A DNA stretch of 64,000 nt from Stentor coeruleus (Eukaryota > Ciliophora > Heterotrichea > Heterotrichida > Stentoridae), in the NCBI GenBank assembly GCA_001970955.1, contig MPUH01000117.1:1-64000 (forward strand), in the 5' to 3' direction. Under the pieces are notes generated by a model, which worked only from the letters and a program-made list of their open reading frames with translations, did no database searches and was not told where the DNA came from. The translations under genes were made by a program, and so were the position numbers. Positions 9,359 through 19,895 of the stretch are shown one piece after another (the first letter of the stretch is position 1; the number at the start of each line of letters is the position of its first letter).

Positions 9359-11074
9359 ATGGCAGAAATGGATCTTCAAGAATTATTATCTAAGCAATTT
9401 TATGGTGAAGTTAAAACCAGGCAAGGCTTGCATTCAGAAATACTAAACAACTACTCCACATTAAAAATTGATCAAATTTTATCTATCCAGCAAACCTCTC
9501 AAGACCCAATCATCCAAAAATTCCTAAGTGCTCTTATTATTACAAAACTCGAAGAAGAAAGCCCTAAAGGATTCCAATACAATACATTGCTTAGTAATGG
9601 GAATGAACTTCTTAAATATGCTCCAGAACATGTACAAGCAATAACAGATAGTTGTGATTCAATACTTATATCAGAAGTTAATGAAGCTAAAAATGAAATG
9701 GAGGTAATGAATTGGTGTTATCATGGGAAATTAATCAGAGAAAATAGTGGTAAAGAACTTAATGGGATGACTTTGGGGTATATTGATTTTGTCACTTTTC
9801 TATGGAATCGAGCTGTTGAAATATGTAATTCTCCAAATGGAGAGTTAATTTTAACAGTTCTATATAGTCTTTATTATGGACAAAATACATTAAAATTCTC
9901 AAACCTTGATGCTTTAATTCTAGCTATAGGAGGTTCTGCTTTGAATTATATTGACGAGAAAAACAATATTGATGGGCTTGGCAATGAAAATACCCAAAGA
10001 GATATCCAAGAAGCTCATAAAATCCTTTCCTATCTCGAAATGTTAAAAATCGATGATGATACTTTTATTGAAGAAGTTAAAGTAATGAGAACGAAATGCG
10101 TAAATATAGAAGCTCCTATAAATATTCAGGAACCAGTGTCCGTTAATGATCCAAATCTTGTGCAAATTCGTGCGGATTCAGACTATTCAAGTTTACCAGA
10201 TGATCAAATAACCCAAATAAACGCAAGTGATGTGAGGAAAATCGATCCACCCCTTTATGCGATAAAATCAACATATTTTCAAGTCTGCATATACAAAGCT
10301 ATTTATAACAATAGTGAAGTTGCTGTAAAAATGTATCAGTCTGTACATCATCAGTCTGATTGGACTAAAATCTATAAGGAAATCAGGATTTATCAAAAAC
10401 TTTCTTCATTATCAAACAATGAAAACTGTTTTCTTAAATATTATGGAACATATGCTGATCCAAATTCTATAAATATGGTTATGGAATATTATCCTGATAA
10501 CCTAATGAAATATCTTACTCATATAAATTCTGTTAATTATAAGTTTACTGAAGAACTTATTGGGCCGATTTTATACAAGTTGTTAGCTTCTTTTAAAATT
10601 ATGAAGGATCAAGGAATATTTCATAGTGATATCAAACCTCAGAACTTTTTAGTAGACTCATTTTGGAATATAAAAATCATTGATTTCAGTATATCAATGG
10701 TAAAAAATGAAGACATAACTTCAACTGCTACTGGTAACTTTCCAATACAAGGAACTGAAGGGTATACTTCACCTGAAATAGAAAAAGCAAGACTTGCTAA
10801 AGGACAAAGCGCATTTCTAAACCCTGAAAAATCAGATGTTTTCTCTTTAGGACTTGTGTTTCTACAAATATTTACAACAGATAGTATAAAAGGTTATAAT
10901 ACTGATGATAAAAAACAAGAATTACTTGAAAAAATAAATAGTCTTCCTTTTGAATGGGCAAGAAGACTCTTAAACAAAATGCTTGATTTTGATATTAAAA
11001 CTAGAGGAGATTTTACTATGCTTCTTAATCTTATACCAATTGGAATTACCCGAACAATGAATAGGATATCGTAA
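9359..11074 (+). CDS. Divergent protein kinase with a novel N-terminal domain
   Basis: I start at the ATG at 9359; an in-frame GTG nine bases earlier gives a longer frame but is not a likely start. The product has about 571 residues. Residues 1-250 form a helical region I do not recognise. The C-terminal half is a protein kinase: VAVKMY (ATP-binding Lys near 323), FHSDIKPQNFLVD (HRD changed to HSD, catalytic Asp kept, near 420), IIDFSIS (DFG changed to DFS, Asp kept) and GTEGYTSPEIEKA (APE changed to SPE). The Gly-rich loop is poor (YFQVCIYKA). The key Lys and Asp residues remain, so it may be active, but it is an outlier. It converges on CDC14 with a 59-nt gap. Confidence 0.82.
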   Translation: MAEMDLQELLSKQFYGEVKTRQGLHSEILNNYSTLKIDQILSIQQTSQDPIIQKFLSALIITKLEEESPKGFQYNTLLSNGNELLKYAPEHVQAITDSCDSILISEVNEAKNEMEVMNWCYHGKLIRENSGKELNGMTLGYIDFVTFLWNRAVEICNSPNGELILTVLYSLYYGQNTLKFSNLDALILAIGGSALNYIDEKNNIDGLGNENTQRDIQEAHKILSYLEMLKIDDDTFIEEVKVMRTKCVNIEAPINIQEPVSVNDPNLVQIRADSDYSSLPDDQITQINASDVRKIDPPLYAIKSTYFQVCIYKAIYNNSEVAVKMYQSVHHQSDWTKIYKEIRIYQKLSSLSNNENCFLKYYGTYADPNSINMVMEYYPDNLMKYLTHINSVNYKFTEELIGPILYKLLASFKIMKDQGIFHSDIKPQNFLVDSFWNIKIIDFSISMVKNEDITSTATGNFPIQGTEGYTSPEIEKARLAKGQSAFLNPEKSDVFSLGLVFLQIFTTDSIKGYNTDDKKQELLEKINSLPFEWARRLLNKMLDFDIKTRGDFTMLLNLIPIGITRTMNRIS

Positions 11075-11133
11075 TAAAATTTAGGATTTAGTTTTTCTTT
11101 AGTTTTTTTTTTAATAAGTTTTTATTTAGTTAA

Positions 11134-12441
11134 CTATTTTAAGATATATGATTTACGTGAATAGATTGACCTGGCCAAATTTGGAGTGATGTTTCTAACA
11201 GAGTTTTTAGAAAAAATGTTACTTGCTTGAGTTTTAGGTTTTAAAGGACTATTTGGTGTTTGACTTGAAGCTCTATTAGGACTTGGGCTTTTATTAGGCA
11301 TAAGAGGTGTGCTTGGAGAGCTTTGATTAGATTTTTTAGCGCTTAGTAATCTTTCAGCTTGGCCATGATCCCCATTTAATGATACATAATGTTCTTCTGG
11401 GGACATTGAATACTTGTTTTCTTCGGATTTTATAAGTTTGGACTTGGACTTTTTCCCTTCGATTTTCCACTTTTTGCAGCTGCTCTCGATTTCAATAAGA
11501 AACTGCTGCTGTGGGCCAAGTATACTCCCAGGCCTGCAAATGCGTATCCAACCTATAAAGTCTGGAGCTGGGAAATTATAATGCTTCATAACGTAGATAC
11601 CTATAAGTGTTCCTGTCCTTCCTAGACCAGCTTTACAATGAACTGCTATAGCTTTTTCTGTTTCTGCTATACGGAGGAAATCTTGAATTATATTATCACT
11701 AGGCACACTACCATCTAAAAAATACAAATCATAATGACGGATACCGTTTTTTGTAAATCTTTCTGCTTCGTAGGTTTTGTTGTTAAGACGAACTATTGCT
11801 GTTACGCCAATTCGTTTATATAATGTTGAATAATCTTCAGGAGTCCACATTTTTAGTCCACTTTCATCAAATGCTTCTGGTGAAGGGGAAGCAAAAGCTA
11901 GGATCTTACCAGGGATGATCCAGTTCCAGTCACCATTTTCTACTTTCTCATAAAATTCATACTCTTGCAAATTGAACTTTTGATAATTAAACCATCCAAG
12001 CTCGATACCTTTTTCAAGACCTCTTAAACAATGATAGACTGAACATTTATATGTACATCCACCGTATCCTGCATCTCTAAACTCTATAAACGGGGGGAGT
12101 ATTGTAAAAGGTGACCAAGCTTCTTTTGCTGATTTTTTCAAAACGACAATCTGAAATGCTCCCATCAAAAATGCTGCATTAGATCTTTTTTGTAAGTTAA
12201 GCGAAGTATAATGATATATTTTATATGTATTTGCTGAAGGTTTGACTAATTTCTCTAGTTCTACGCAGAATTTATACATCATCCCTAGGTTCAATGGGCC
12301 GAAATCATTACAAAATGGCTGATACACAAGTTCATCGTCTATGCAAAAGTAAAAAGAGTTCTTTTGGTTCCTTGGAGGTGATTTGTCTGAAATCCAGTAT
12401 AATTTATTGGGAATAATCTCTACTGCTGTGTTGGCGGTCAT
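11134..12441 (-). CDS. CDC14: CDC14-type dual-specificity phosphatase
   Basis: 435 residues. CDC14 phosphatases remove phosphate from CDK-type Ser-Pro sites and act in mitotic exit, cytokinesis and, in ciliates and flagellates, basal bodies. The first ~170 residues match the non-catalytic CDC14 A-domain (FYFCIDDELVYQPFCNDFGP; RDAGYGGCTY). The second domain carries the signature HCKAGLGRTG (catalytic Cys near 268) and WIRICRPGSILGPQQQFL. The C-terminal ~110 residues are Ser/Pro/Lys-rich (SPSTPLMPNKSPSPN) and likely disordered, with several SP/TP sites that could themselves be CDK targets. The length is close to short fungal and protist CDC14. The ATG follows aattcatatat. Confidence 0.95.
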   Translation of the reverse strand: MTANTAVEIIPNKLYWISDKSPPRNQKNSFYFCIDDELVYQPFCNDFGPLNLGMMYKFCVELEKLVKPSANTYKIYHYTSLNLQKRSNAAFLMGAFQIVVLKKSAKEAWSPFTILPPFIEFRDAGYGGCTYKCSVYHCLRGLEKGIELGWFNYQKFNLQEYEFYEKVENGDWNWIIPGKILAFASPSPEAFDESGLKMWTPEDYSTLYKRIGVTAIVRLNNKTYEAERFTKNGIRHYDLYFLDGSVPSDNIIQDFLRIAETEKAIAVHCKAGLGRTGTLIGIYVMKHYNFPAPDFIGWIRICRPGSILGPQQQFLIEIESSCKKWKIEGKKSKSKLIKSEENKYSMSPEEHYVSLNGDHGQAERLLSAKKSNQSSPSTPLMPNKSPSPNRASSQTPNSPLKPKTQASNIFSKNSVRNITPNLARSIYSRKSYILK

Positions 12442-14324
12442 ATATATGAATTATATTAGCTTTAGGTTTTTTATAAAAGATATGTTATAAATTGAAGTAA
12501 AAATAGTTATTGTTTTTTGAAATTAAGGGAATATATAGTTGTTTAGAATATTGAGTTTTAATTGATTTAAGTTTTTATTGTTTGAATTTTGAAGTAATTA
12601 TTTAGGTTTTATTAATTACAGAAGATATGATTGTGATAAAAGATTTTTGGTATTTTGAAAATGAAAGTTTTTGAGAGAAGATATAGAGAGTGAGGGTTTT
12701 AGGATATTAAGGTTTGTATGTAAAAAATATTTATTTAATTTGAAAAGATTTCGAGAAGAATAAAAAATTGTTTGATGTTTATTATATAAAATAGATCACC
12801 TTATGGTTGATTATTTAATGATTTGGATAATTTTATTGTCAAAACTATTTGGTTTTATATGTATATTTGTGTAATTTCTTATAGATTTCAAAATTTAAAT
12901 TTAAATTTTCCCATCAAAAAGGTTCTAAAATAAATTCTATGTTGCAATAAAATATCAATACATTGAATTAAAGTCCTTATCGAATTCTAGAGACCTTAAT
13001 AAGAACTTATAATTGTGTTTACCTCTTCTTGTGTATAGTGATAAGCTTCTTCCCAATTATTAAAATTCAGATTTCCCAAAAATCAAACCTAACTCTATAA
13101 AAAAATCTAAATCAACTTAAAAACTTAATATTATAAACTCTTATATATCCATATAATCACTAAAAAATTATTCATACTCCCTTAAACAATCACATTAATT
13201 TTATCCTGTCACCATTTAATTCCTTTAAATTATAAACTTAGAAAAAAAACCGCATTGCTAAAATTAAAACTTTTATATTGCGAAAGCTGCATATTTAAAT
13301 TGTATTGTAATTTCCAAAATAATCTATATATATCATATAAATATCAAAGAGTATTACTAATCTATCATACTTCAGTATAGTCTAAGAAAATTAGGCTCTT
13401 CAAAAGTAAATTTCCCATAAAACCCTTCAAAATTCACGATTTTCTTATAAAACTTCTTAATAGCTTCTGGTCTTTTAGCATTAAACTGAATATTTTATTG
13501 AAAACTATAATGATTACCATATAGAACTTTTAAATCATTATAATTTTTAGTTCAGATTTTTTTCTTATATATAAATGTATCAATATTTTAACTATAAGTT
13601 TATCTTCTCTTAATAAACAAACAGTAAATGTTAAATATATAATGATCTAAGGGCTTTTGGTTATAAAAGAAAATGAACTAGTTATTTCTATTGTGTATTT
13701 AAATGAATATTCTAATAAGCAAAAAAATTATGATGTTGTAACTACTATTAACTGATATTATAAAAATAAATCAGCACTATTACTCATACAAATTTAAGTA
13801 ATAACAAATAAACTGCTTATTTTTTTAAATTTTATTTCATATCGAACTTTAAGAGCTGAGTATTTAGATATTGGCTTAGAGTTAGATTATTATTATTGTA
13901 TATCGCCAATTATAAGAATTTTTTTTTTTACAGATTAAAAGAAAATGTTTACCTTCGGTGTGAATGGACTTGATTATTTATAAAGTTAGCAAGTTTATGT
14001 TTTATGTTAAGATTAGTTGGCAAAAGATTAAATTTCAAATATCATTACTAAAAATTATTGGTTTAAGTATTTTCTCTTGGGTTTTCAAGTTTTTTTTATA
14101 GACCCAATGATAAAATTATTGAAATTAAATCTATTTGATGAAGTTTTGGCTTTTGCGAGGATGTTTGAACTTAGGGTTTTTAATACAGGTTAAAAATGCA
14201 GGTATTGAGGAAATCTGTATAAATTCATACTGCCATCCTTTATTCTTATTATAAAGTTTATATCACAATAAAGTTATTTGAAATATTCATTAACAATCTT
14301 AAATTTATAAGAAATTATTGCCGA
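12442..14324. other. Long intergenic region with gene fossils on both strands
   Basis: Nearly 1.9 kb without a gene. The first 350 nt are G/T-rich on the plus strand, as is usual upstream of a minus-strand gene. The minus strand at about 13380-13560 has a run ending in KKFYKKIVNFEGFYGKFTFE, followed by a stop. The plus strand at about 13645-13760 reads LLVIKENELVISIVYLNEYS before hitting stops. Both look like remains of dead genes of unknown family. Confidence 0.4.
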
Positions 14325-16463
14325 TTAAGATACAGATGCCCTATGTTTATCAAAACCTCTACTTTGTGGATTTTTCTTAATCCATTTAACTATTGTTGTT
14401 GAACAAGAAGGACAGTCTTTTCCAATAACCTGTACGCATTTCGAGCATACAACTTCACATCCACAATCTTGAAGAATTACATCTATAAGATTTGCTTGGC
14501 ACATAAAACAATAATTTTTATTTTTCCCTACAAGATGGACTTGAACAGATTTTCGTCGTTCCCCACCACTTGATGATTTTAAAATCGACTTTGGTTTAGG
14601 TTTATTTTTATTTTCAATCATTTCAGTAAGAAGATCAAAACTCTTACAATATATCCCTTTGTTAACTGTATTTTCTACTGAAGGTCTAGATAAGCCAAGT
14701 TTTATAGCTTCTTCAATAAATTCCATTTTTTCTTTAATAAGATAGTCATTAGCGTTTATTGAGTTTGTAGCAGATGGGGAAAAAGTTTTGCTTCCATTTC
14801 TTATTATAGTGTGCTTAACAATCCCAGGCCTTATATTATTCAATCTCATAAACTCAAGTACCTGCTCAGGAATTTCATATAAAACTTCTTTAGCCAAAGC
14901 ATATGGAGTCCCTTTAAACTGTTTATAAGGGACAAATTGCACTATATCTCTTTCAACATTTTTATTATGTTTCTTACTAAACAAAGGGTTCACATCAGCA
15001 TCTAAAAGTTTCATTGTACTGAAATCCTCATTTCCAACTCCAACAATAATTATACTTAAAGGTAAATTGCATCCAATCGCTAATTCATCAATAGTTTCTT
15101 CTAAATCATTAATAATCCCATCAGTAAGTATAAGTAATATAAAATACTGTTGCCTATTTTGTGACACATTTGCAGATTCAGCGTATTCCACGCTTTTCTG
15201 TATAATTTCACTAAAATGCGTAGGTCCATGAAGATGTATTTTTCCCAATACCTCAGTATATTTACTCAAAACATCATCAATTCCTTCAATTTCTGGGTCA
15301 AAAATATTCTCGTTAATAGCAAAACAATGAGAAACCACATCAAATTTAGGAGGCAACTTAGCACCAAAACCGAAAACTGGGATTTTTTTATCTGAATCAT
15401 AATACTGTAAAGTTTCCCCAACAGCTTTAATTGCTTGGATATATTCATTAGGTTTTTCAGGGTTTATATGATGCAAAGATGTCTCGTGTGAAGGTTCTCC
15501 ATTGCTTTTAGTAAAATCAATACCGATTATCATAGAAATAGCACATCCACCATGAACATATTCTAAAAATGTATGTTTTTCTACTATTTCAAAATTCTCT
15601 AAAGACAAACGTAAATTTGTATTCCCTTGAGCGTTTTCTAGGTTTTTTTCAAACTTTTTGTTTTTAATGTCGCTCAAAGAAAAAAGGCACTTCCCAGTAA
15701 ATTTTAATGATTTTTTCGCTTCAAAAACCTCAGCTAGTATCGGCCTTTCGTTATCTTCTTTACACAAATGGCTTAATGATATACTAAACGGTTTCCAAGC
15801 CCCATTTACAGAGCTTTCACTTTGGAAAACTGGTATAAATTCTTCATCTGAACTTCTTAACAATTTTAAAACATACGCTTTTTTATGTTTGTCTTCAATA
15901 ACTTTCCATAACATTGTCACTTCTTCATTACATTTAGACATCTCATCACTATGAACATAAATAATCCCTAAATCTTTTTTCTTAATCACTGGGTTTAATA
16001 AAGGTTTAGCTATACTTCTTTGATTTGCACAGACAATTTCATGGATTGTAAAAACATTTGTCCCGATAAGAGCATTACGATTTGGTTCCCCGCCAGTAAT
16101 ATTTTTACTATCATAAACATCTAGTTTAAACCTAAGCTGTTTTTCAAAGCTGTATGCGATTTTAAATGTTGATATAAAAGCTGGGTCGGTTGTTTTATAT
16201 TGAATTTCTGTACGGTCTTTGAATTCAAATACTCCTTCTTCTTCGACTAAGAAATATGCTACTGGGTCTATTGAACTAAATCGATCGATAACATGGAGAC
16301 CTGAACATTTTATGGATATTTCAACCATGGTTACTAAATCTAACTCTTCATCTTTTGCTCGAACTGGGAGTTCAGCTAATTCTTCAACTTCATGCTTGTG
16401 TTTTGCTTCTTTTAGTGAGGTGCCATATATTTTGGCTGCTTTGCTTGAGCAGGAACAACCCAT
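14325..16463 (-). CDS. Copine with C2 domains and a C-terminal RING finger
   Basis: 712 residues. The N-terminus MGCSCSS fits N-myristoylation plus palmitoylation, so membrane attachment is likely. About residues 40-290 look like the two C2 domains of copines (KTTDPAFISTFKIAYSFEKQLRFKLDVYDS). Residues ~305-550 are the copine vWA domain (ISMIIGIDFTKSNGEPS, FGFGAKLPP, LLILTDGIINDLEETIDEL). Residues ~650-695 form a RING-like zinc site (CFMC ... CGCEVVCSKC ... CPSC), with CGH of the plant RGLG RING replaced by CGC. Animal and plant copines have the C2s but no RING; plant RGLG E3 ligases have vWA plus RING but no C2s. A membrane-bound ubiquitin ligase responding to Ca2+ is inferred. Confidence 0.9.
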   Translation of the reverse strand: MGCSCSSKAAKIYGTSLKEAKHKHEVEELAELPVRAKDEELDLVTMVEISIKCSGLHVIDRFSSIDPVAYFLVEEEGVFEFKDRTEIQYKTTDPAFISTFKIAYSFEKQLRFKLDVYDSKNITGGEPNRNALIGTNVFTIHEIVCANQRSIAKPLLNPVIKKKDLGIIYVHSDEMSKCNEEVTMLWKVIEDKHKKAYVLKLLRSSDEEFIPVFQSESSVNGAWKPFSISLSHLCKEDNERPILAEVFEAKKSLKFTGKCLFSLSDIKNKKFEKNLENAQGNTNLRLSLENFEIVEKHTFLEYVHGGCAISMIIGIDFTKSNGEPSHETSLHHINPEKPNEYIQAIKAVGETLQYYDSDKKIPVFGFGAKLPPKFDVVSHCFAINENIFDPEIEGIDDVLSKYTEVLGKIHLHGPTHFSEIIQKSVEYAESANVSQNRQQYFILLILTDGIINDLEETIDELAIGCNLPLSIIIVGVGNEDFSTMKLLDADVNPLFSKKHNKNVERDIVQFVPYKQFKGTPYALAKEVLYEIPEQVLEFMRLNNIRPGIVKHTIIRNGSKTFSPSATNSINANDYLIKEKMEFIEEAIKLGLSRPSVENTVNKGIYCKSFDLLTEMIENKNKPKPKSILKSSSGGERRKSVQVHLVGKNKNYCFMCQANLIDVILQDCGCEVVCSKCVQVIGKDCPSCSTTIVKWIKKNPQSRGFDKHRASVS

Positions 16464-17381
16464 TTATTATAAAAAATTTAATTTTACCTGTTTTTGACTC
16501 TTTTAACAAGAAGTTGGAATCAGTTTCGGGGTGGAAGGGAAGATTTGAAGTGCAAATTTGGTTTGCTAGATCAGAAAATAAAGATTTTTATAAAAAAATT
16601 TGTGCAGTTTTAATTAGGGGTTATGATTTTGATTTTAAAATATTATGATTATGATTTGTATATAGATATTATTTTTTTTTAGGATGTTTATTGTGAGAAT
16701 TATTATTTTGGTCTATGAAGAGACTTTAGTTTTAAGTTTTAGTTAATTTATTGTTTATTACTTGGTTATTAAAAATAATTTCAGCGTTAAAAAATCGGAT
16801 ATTAGCATCTGACAATTTCTGCTGATGTTACTAATAAGTAAATACAATGGAACTCTAAATACAAACTTCCATTTTATCCAATTGATAAAAAAAAAATTAA
16901 GCATTTTCATATCTCTTCAAGCAAATCTTTCATTTTAAACTTTTTATAAAACACAAAATAGTATAAAAACAAACTTTCATATTCAAACAATATAAGAAAA
17001 GCCCCTGCTATAAATTCATTTCTCAATAATACTTATAAGCAGGGTTATAAACAACATAAACTTTAAATATCCTCTTCAAACTATCATAAATCAGAATTAT
17101 CTGATAAGATTTAAGCATGTTCATATCAATACTATAAAATTACTTCTTTATTATATCTTAATTCCTATATATACATCAGTTATTTCATCATATAATTAAA
17201 AAAAAAAAAATAATCCTTAAAGGAATTTTATCCATAAGTATTTTTATTACAAATTAGATTAAAGTGTTCTTATAAAAAATCCTTAAAGGAATTTTATCCA
17301 TAAGTATTTTTATTACAAATTAGATTAAAGTGTTCTTATATATTCATTATATAAATGCATTGAGAAAACTGATATAACTAA
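16464..17381. other. Intergenic, contains a 66-bp tandem duplication
   Basis: A noncoding spacer between two minus-strand genes. The part near the copine start is G/T-rich on the plus strand. The part near EMC1's 3' end is A/T/C-rich and holds a homopolymer A run and a perfect direct repeat (listed separately). No other feature is seen. Confidence 0.5.
17213..17340. repeat. Tandem direct repeat, 66-bp period, about 1.9 copies
   Basis: The segment starting ATCCTTAAAGGAATTTTATC at 17213 is repeated at 17279 without a mismatch up to 17340. It lies 40-170 nt beyond the stop of EMC1. A recent local duplication is likely; an assembly slip cannot be ruled out. Confidence 0.9.
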
Positions 17382-19895
17382 CTAAGTATTAAAATTCTCT
17401 TTTGCGCACTTAGAAGAAAACCACAGTTGAACTAAAATGTTTAATAAAGCCAGGCCGCCAATGGTCAAAACAATTGCACTCTTGCTAAAATCTTCAGATA
17501 AGACATCAAAAGATTTTTCAGGCATAACTCTTATAAGAAACATATCTAAATCATAAGCAATAACAACAGAAGTTGACTCTAACCAAGTTTCAGTCGTCGC
17601 TAGTTTAGAAATTCCTTCTAACTCAATAAAATAATTGGCAATATTAATCGAACTCCAAGGAATATTCGGTTTATATATCGGCAAAGTTGGATCATCAAAC
17701 AACCCTTCCTCATGATTATCCTCAAGTTTTCTTCTAGGTGACAAAAACGCTGAATCTAAAAGATAAATTTGATTTGACTCAAGTATCATAACAAGACTAG
17801 GTTTTGTTATCCCTTGTAAAGTTGTTGTAAATTTCATATCTTTAATCCCATAAGGAAAAACATAAGTCTGTGTAAAAACAGTAACTTCAGGTGTAAACTT
17901 TGAAGAATAATCAGTTGAAAACCCACCAGAATAATAACTTTGTAAGACATCGCTAGCTGAATCATCAACATTAGATTTGAAAAACTCTGCTGATATTATT
18001 TCATATCTTTCATATTTAATATTCCAATAGTGAATATATAGTTTTTGTTCATGGAATGCTAAATGAATTGATCCTGAGACCTGATCTTGATGAAGTCTAT
18101 AAATAACATGTCCTGATATTGCATTGATAACATAAACAAATAATTCTTGACCTTTTTGTGATGCTACAGCAAACAAATTCTCATCAGCGTATTTATAAAC
18201 TAGCCTTGAAGTCCCTGTAGCTATAGCAGGTTGATGTATATTCCCAGCTTTATTTGTGATATAAGTTAATATTTTTTCCCCAGTGCCTAATTTCATTGCC
18301 CATACTTTTGAATTTATTCCATTATTATGCTTAAGTCCTTCAATTGACCCATTTTTTGAATTTATAATATAAAAAAATAACTCAGGACCTGAATGCTTAA
18401 CAACTGGAAGCAATTTAAAGTCTTTATCAACTAAATAAACAGCTGAATCCTCTTCATTTCCAATCTGCAAAACATCAACAGTTTCAATATCATAAATTTG
18501 TTCTTTTATTTTTTTTCCTAAAATTATATCCAAATATGTCAGTTTTGTTTTATCCCCATCATTTTCTATTAAAATAGCTTCTTCGTGGCTTAGCTGAACA
18601 ACTTTTATTAGGTTTTTAACTTTAAGTCTCCAGAAAATTTGACTGTTTAAAGACTGGATTGCGAAAATGTACTCAGATTTGCTAACTGCGATTATGAGTT
18701 TTTTAAATGCAAAACTATCTTTTTCAAGAGCTTCTAATTCTATGTTTCTATGATTGATTTGTGATTCAATACGTAAGAAGAAATTAGTTAAAACATCAGA
18801 CCATGTGTTATGATCTTTTATATAAGCAAAATATTGATTATGAGCATGCATTTCTCTACTTGGGAGTTCTAAAAAGTATAATGATGATGTATGACCAAGA
18901 CCTTCTTCACGAATCCAACGTATTAAAGTATTACGGAAACATAAAATACTATAATCTTCATATAAAATATATCCAAGAAATTCACCTTTAGAGTTTGTAT
19001 ATCCCCAGAATTTTAATACTGGTATAGAAGATGAAGGTAATGATATTGAAGATGCTTCTAAAGAATAAATTGTTAAAGATGAAGAAGATTCTACAAGCCA
19101 CATTTGACTATTCTCTGATGGCACATGTTTACCAATTTGCTTAATAATCTTCACTTCTTCTTCAAGAATTTCAACTAAATTCTCACCTTCACAAACATAA
19201 AATTTATCAAGAACGCCTTGTATTTTCCCAACCTCCCAATTTATATCTTTAATTTCTCCATTATTTATAACCTTAGCTTTCTTTTCATTAATTGCCACAC
19301 ATGAATCTTTAGCACAAATCACTTCATTATCTTCCCCAAAATCTATTTTCTCAATATCCCAATTTTTACTATTAATCTTCAATATATTCTTCTTTTTATC
19401 CATAACAAAAATTGAATCTTTATACTTAAAAACAATTTTCTCAGGTTTAACCAAATAAATTTTCTTCATCAATTCACCTTCTTGTATTGAAATAATTTCT
19501 ATAGTATTTTCTGTTAAAACAGCAAGGACTTCTGATATACCTTGAGTTATTAAAACTAATTGTAAAACTTCAGGAATATATAAAGACCAGACAATTTGTC
19601 CTTCTTGTATAGTCCACATTGTTAAAACTCCTGAAGAATAAGTGAAAATCCCTGATAATGACATTGTAAATAAAGGATAAGTGTCGATTGAACTGACTAC
19701 CCTTCGCCATTCAAGCTCTCCTGATGGTTTTATCATAGCTAAAATTCCTCTATCAGATATGGCGATTGACTTTCCACCAGTTGTCGCATGAATTTCAATA
19801 ACTTTTCCTATATGAACTTTGTGCCAATCATATGTTCCGATTTGATCCTGGTAGATGCTTGCTGCTAATGCTACTAAGAGGAAGAATCGAAACAT
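17382..19895 (-). CDS. EMC1: ER membrane protein complex subunit 1 (EMC1)
   Basis: 837 residues. EMC1 is the largest subunit of the EMC insertase that inserts tail-anchored and multipass proteins into the ER membrane. There is an N-terminal signal peptide (MFRFFLLVALAASIY), followed at once by the family's typical DQIGTYDWHKVHIGK. A long beta-propeller-like lumenal part follows. The conserved C-terminal domain (FTQTYVFPYGIKDMKFTTTL, GITKPSLVMILESNQIYLLD, SPRR) precedes one transmembrane segment (about 805-828, IVLTIGGLALLNILVQLWF) and a short cytosolic tail. The length is a little below the animal protein (about 990). The leader ccatataataaa lies just upstream of the ATG and is shared with PDE6D and USO1. 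Confidence 0.93.
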   Translation of the reverse strand: MFRFFLLVALAASIYQDQIGTYDWHKVHIGKVIEIHATTGGKSIAISDRGILAMIKPSGELEWRRVVSSIDTYPLFTMSLSGIFTYSSGVLTMWTIQEGQIVWSLYIPEVLQLVLITQGISEVLAVLTENTIEIISIQEGELMKKIYLVKPEKIVFKYKDSIFVMDKKKNILKINSKNWDIEKIDFGEDNEVICAKDSCVAINEKKAKVINNGEIKDINWEVGKIQGVLDKFYVCEGENLVEILEEEVKIIKQIGKHVPSENSQMWLVESSSSLTIYSLEASSISLPSSSIPVLKFWGYTNSKGEFLGYILYEDYSILCFRNTLIRWIREEGLGHTSSLYFLELPSREMHAHNQYFAYIKDHNTWSDVLTNFFLRIESQINHRNIELEALEKDSFAFKKLIIAVSKSEYIFAIQSLNSQIFWRLKVKNLIKVVQLSHEEAILIENDGDKTKLTYLDIILGKKIKEQIYDIETVDVLQIGNEEDSAVYLVDKDFKLLPVVKHSGPELFFYIINSKNGSIEGLKHNNGINSKVWAMKLGTGEKILTYITNKAGNIHQPAIATGTSRLVYKYADENLFAVASQKGQELFVYVINAISGHVIYRLHQDQVSGSIHLAFHEQKLYIHYWNIKYERYEIISAEFFKSNVDDSASDVLQSYYSGGFSTDYSSKFTPEVTVFTQTYVFPYGIKDMKFTTTLQGITKPSLVMILESNQIYLLDSAFLSPRRKLEDNHEEGLFDDPTLPIYKPNIPWSSINIANYFIELEGISKLATTETWLESTSVVIAYDLDMFLIRVMPEKSFDVLSEDFSKSAIVLTIGGLALLNILVQLWFSSKCAKENFNT

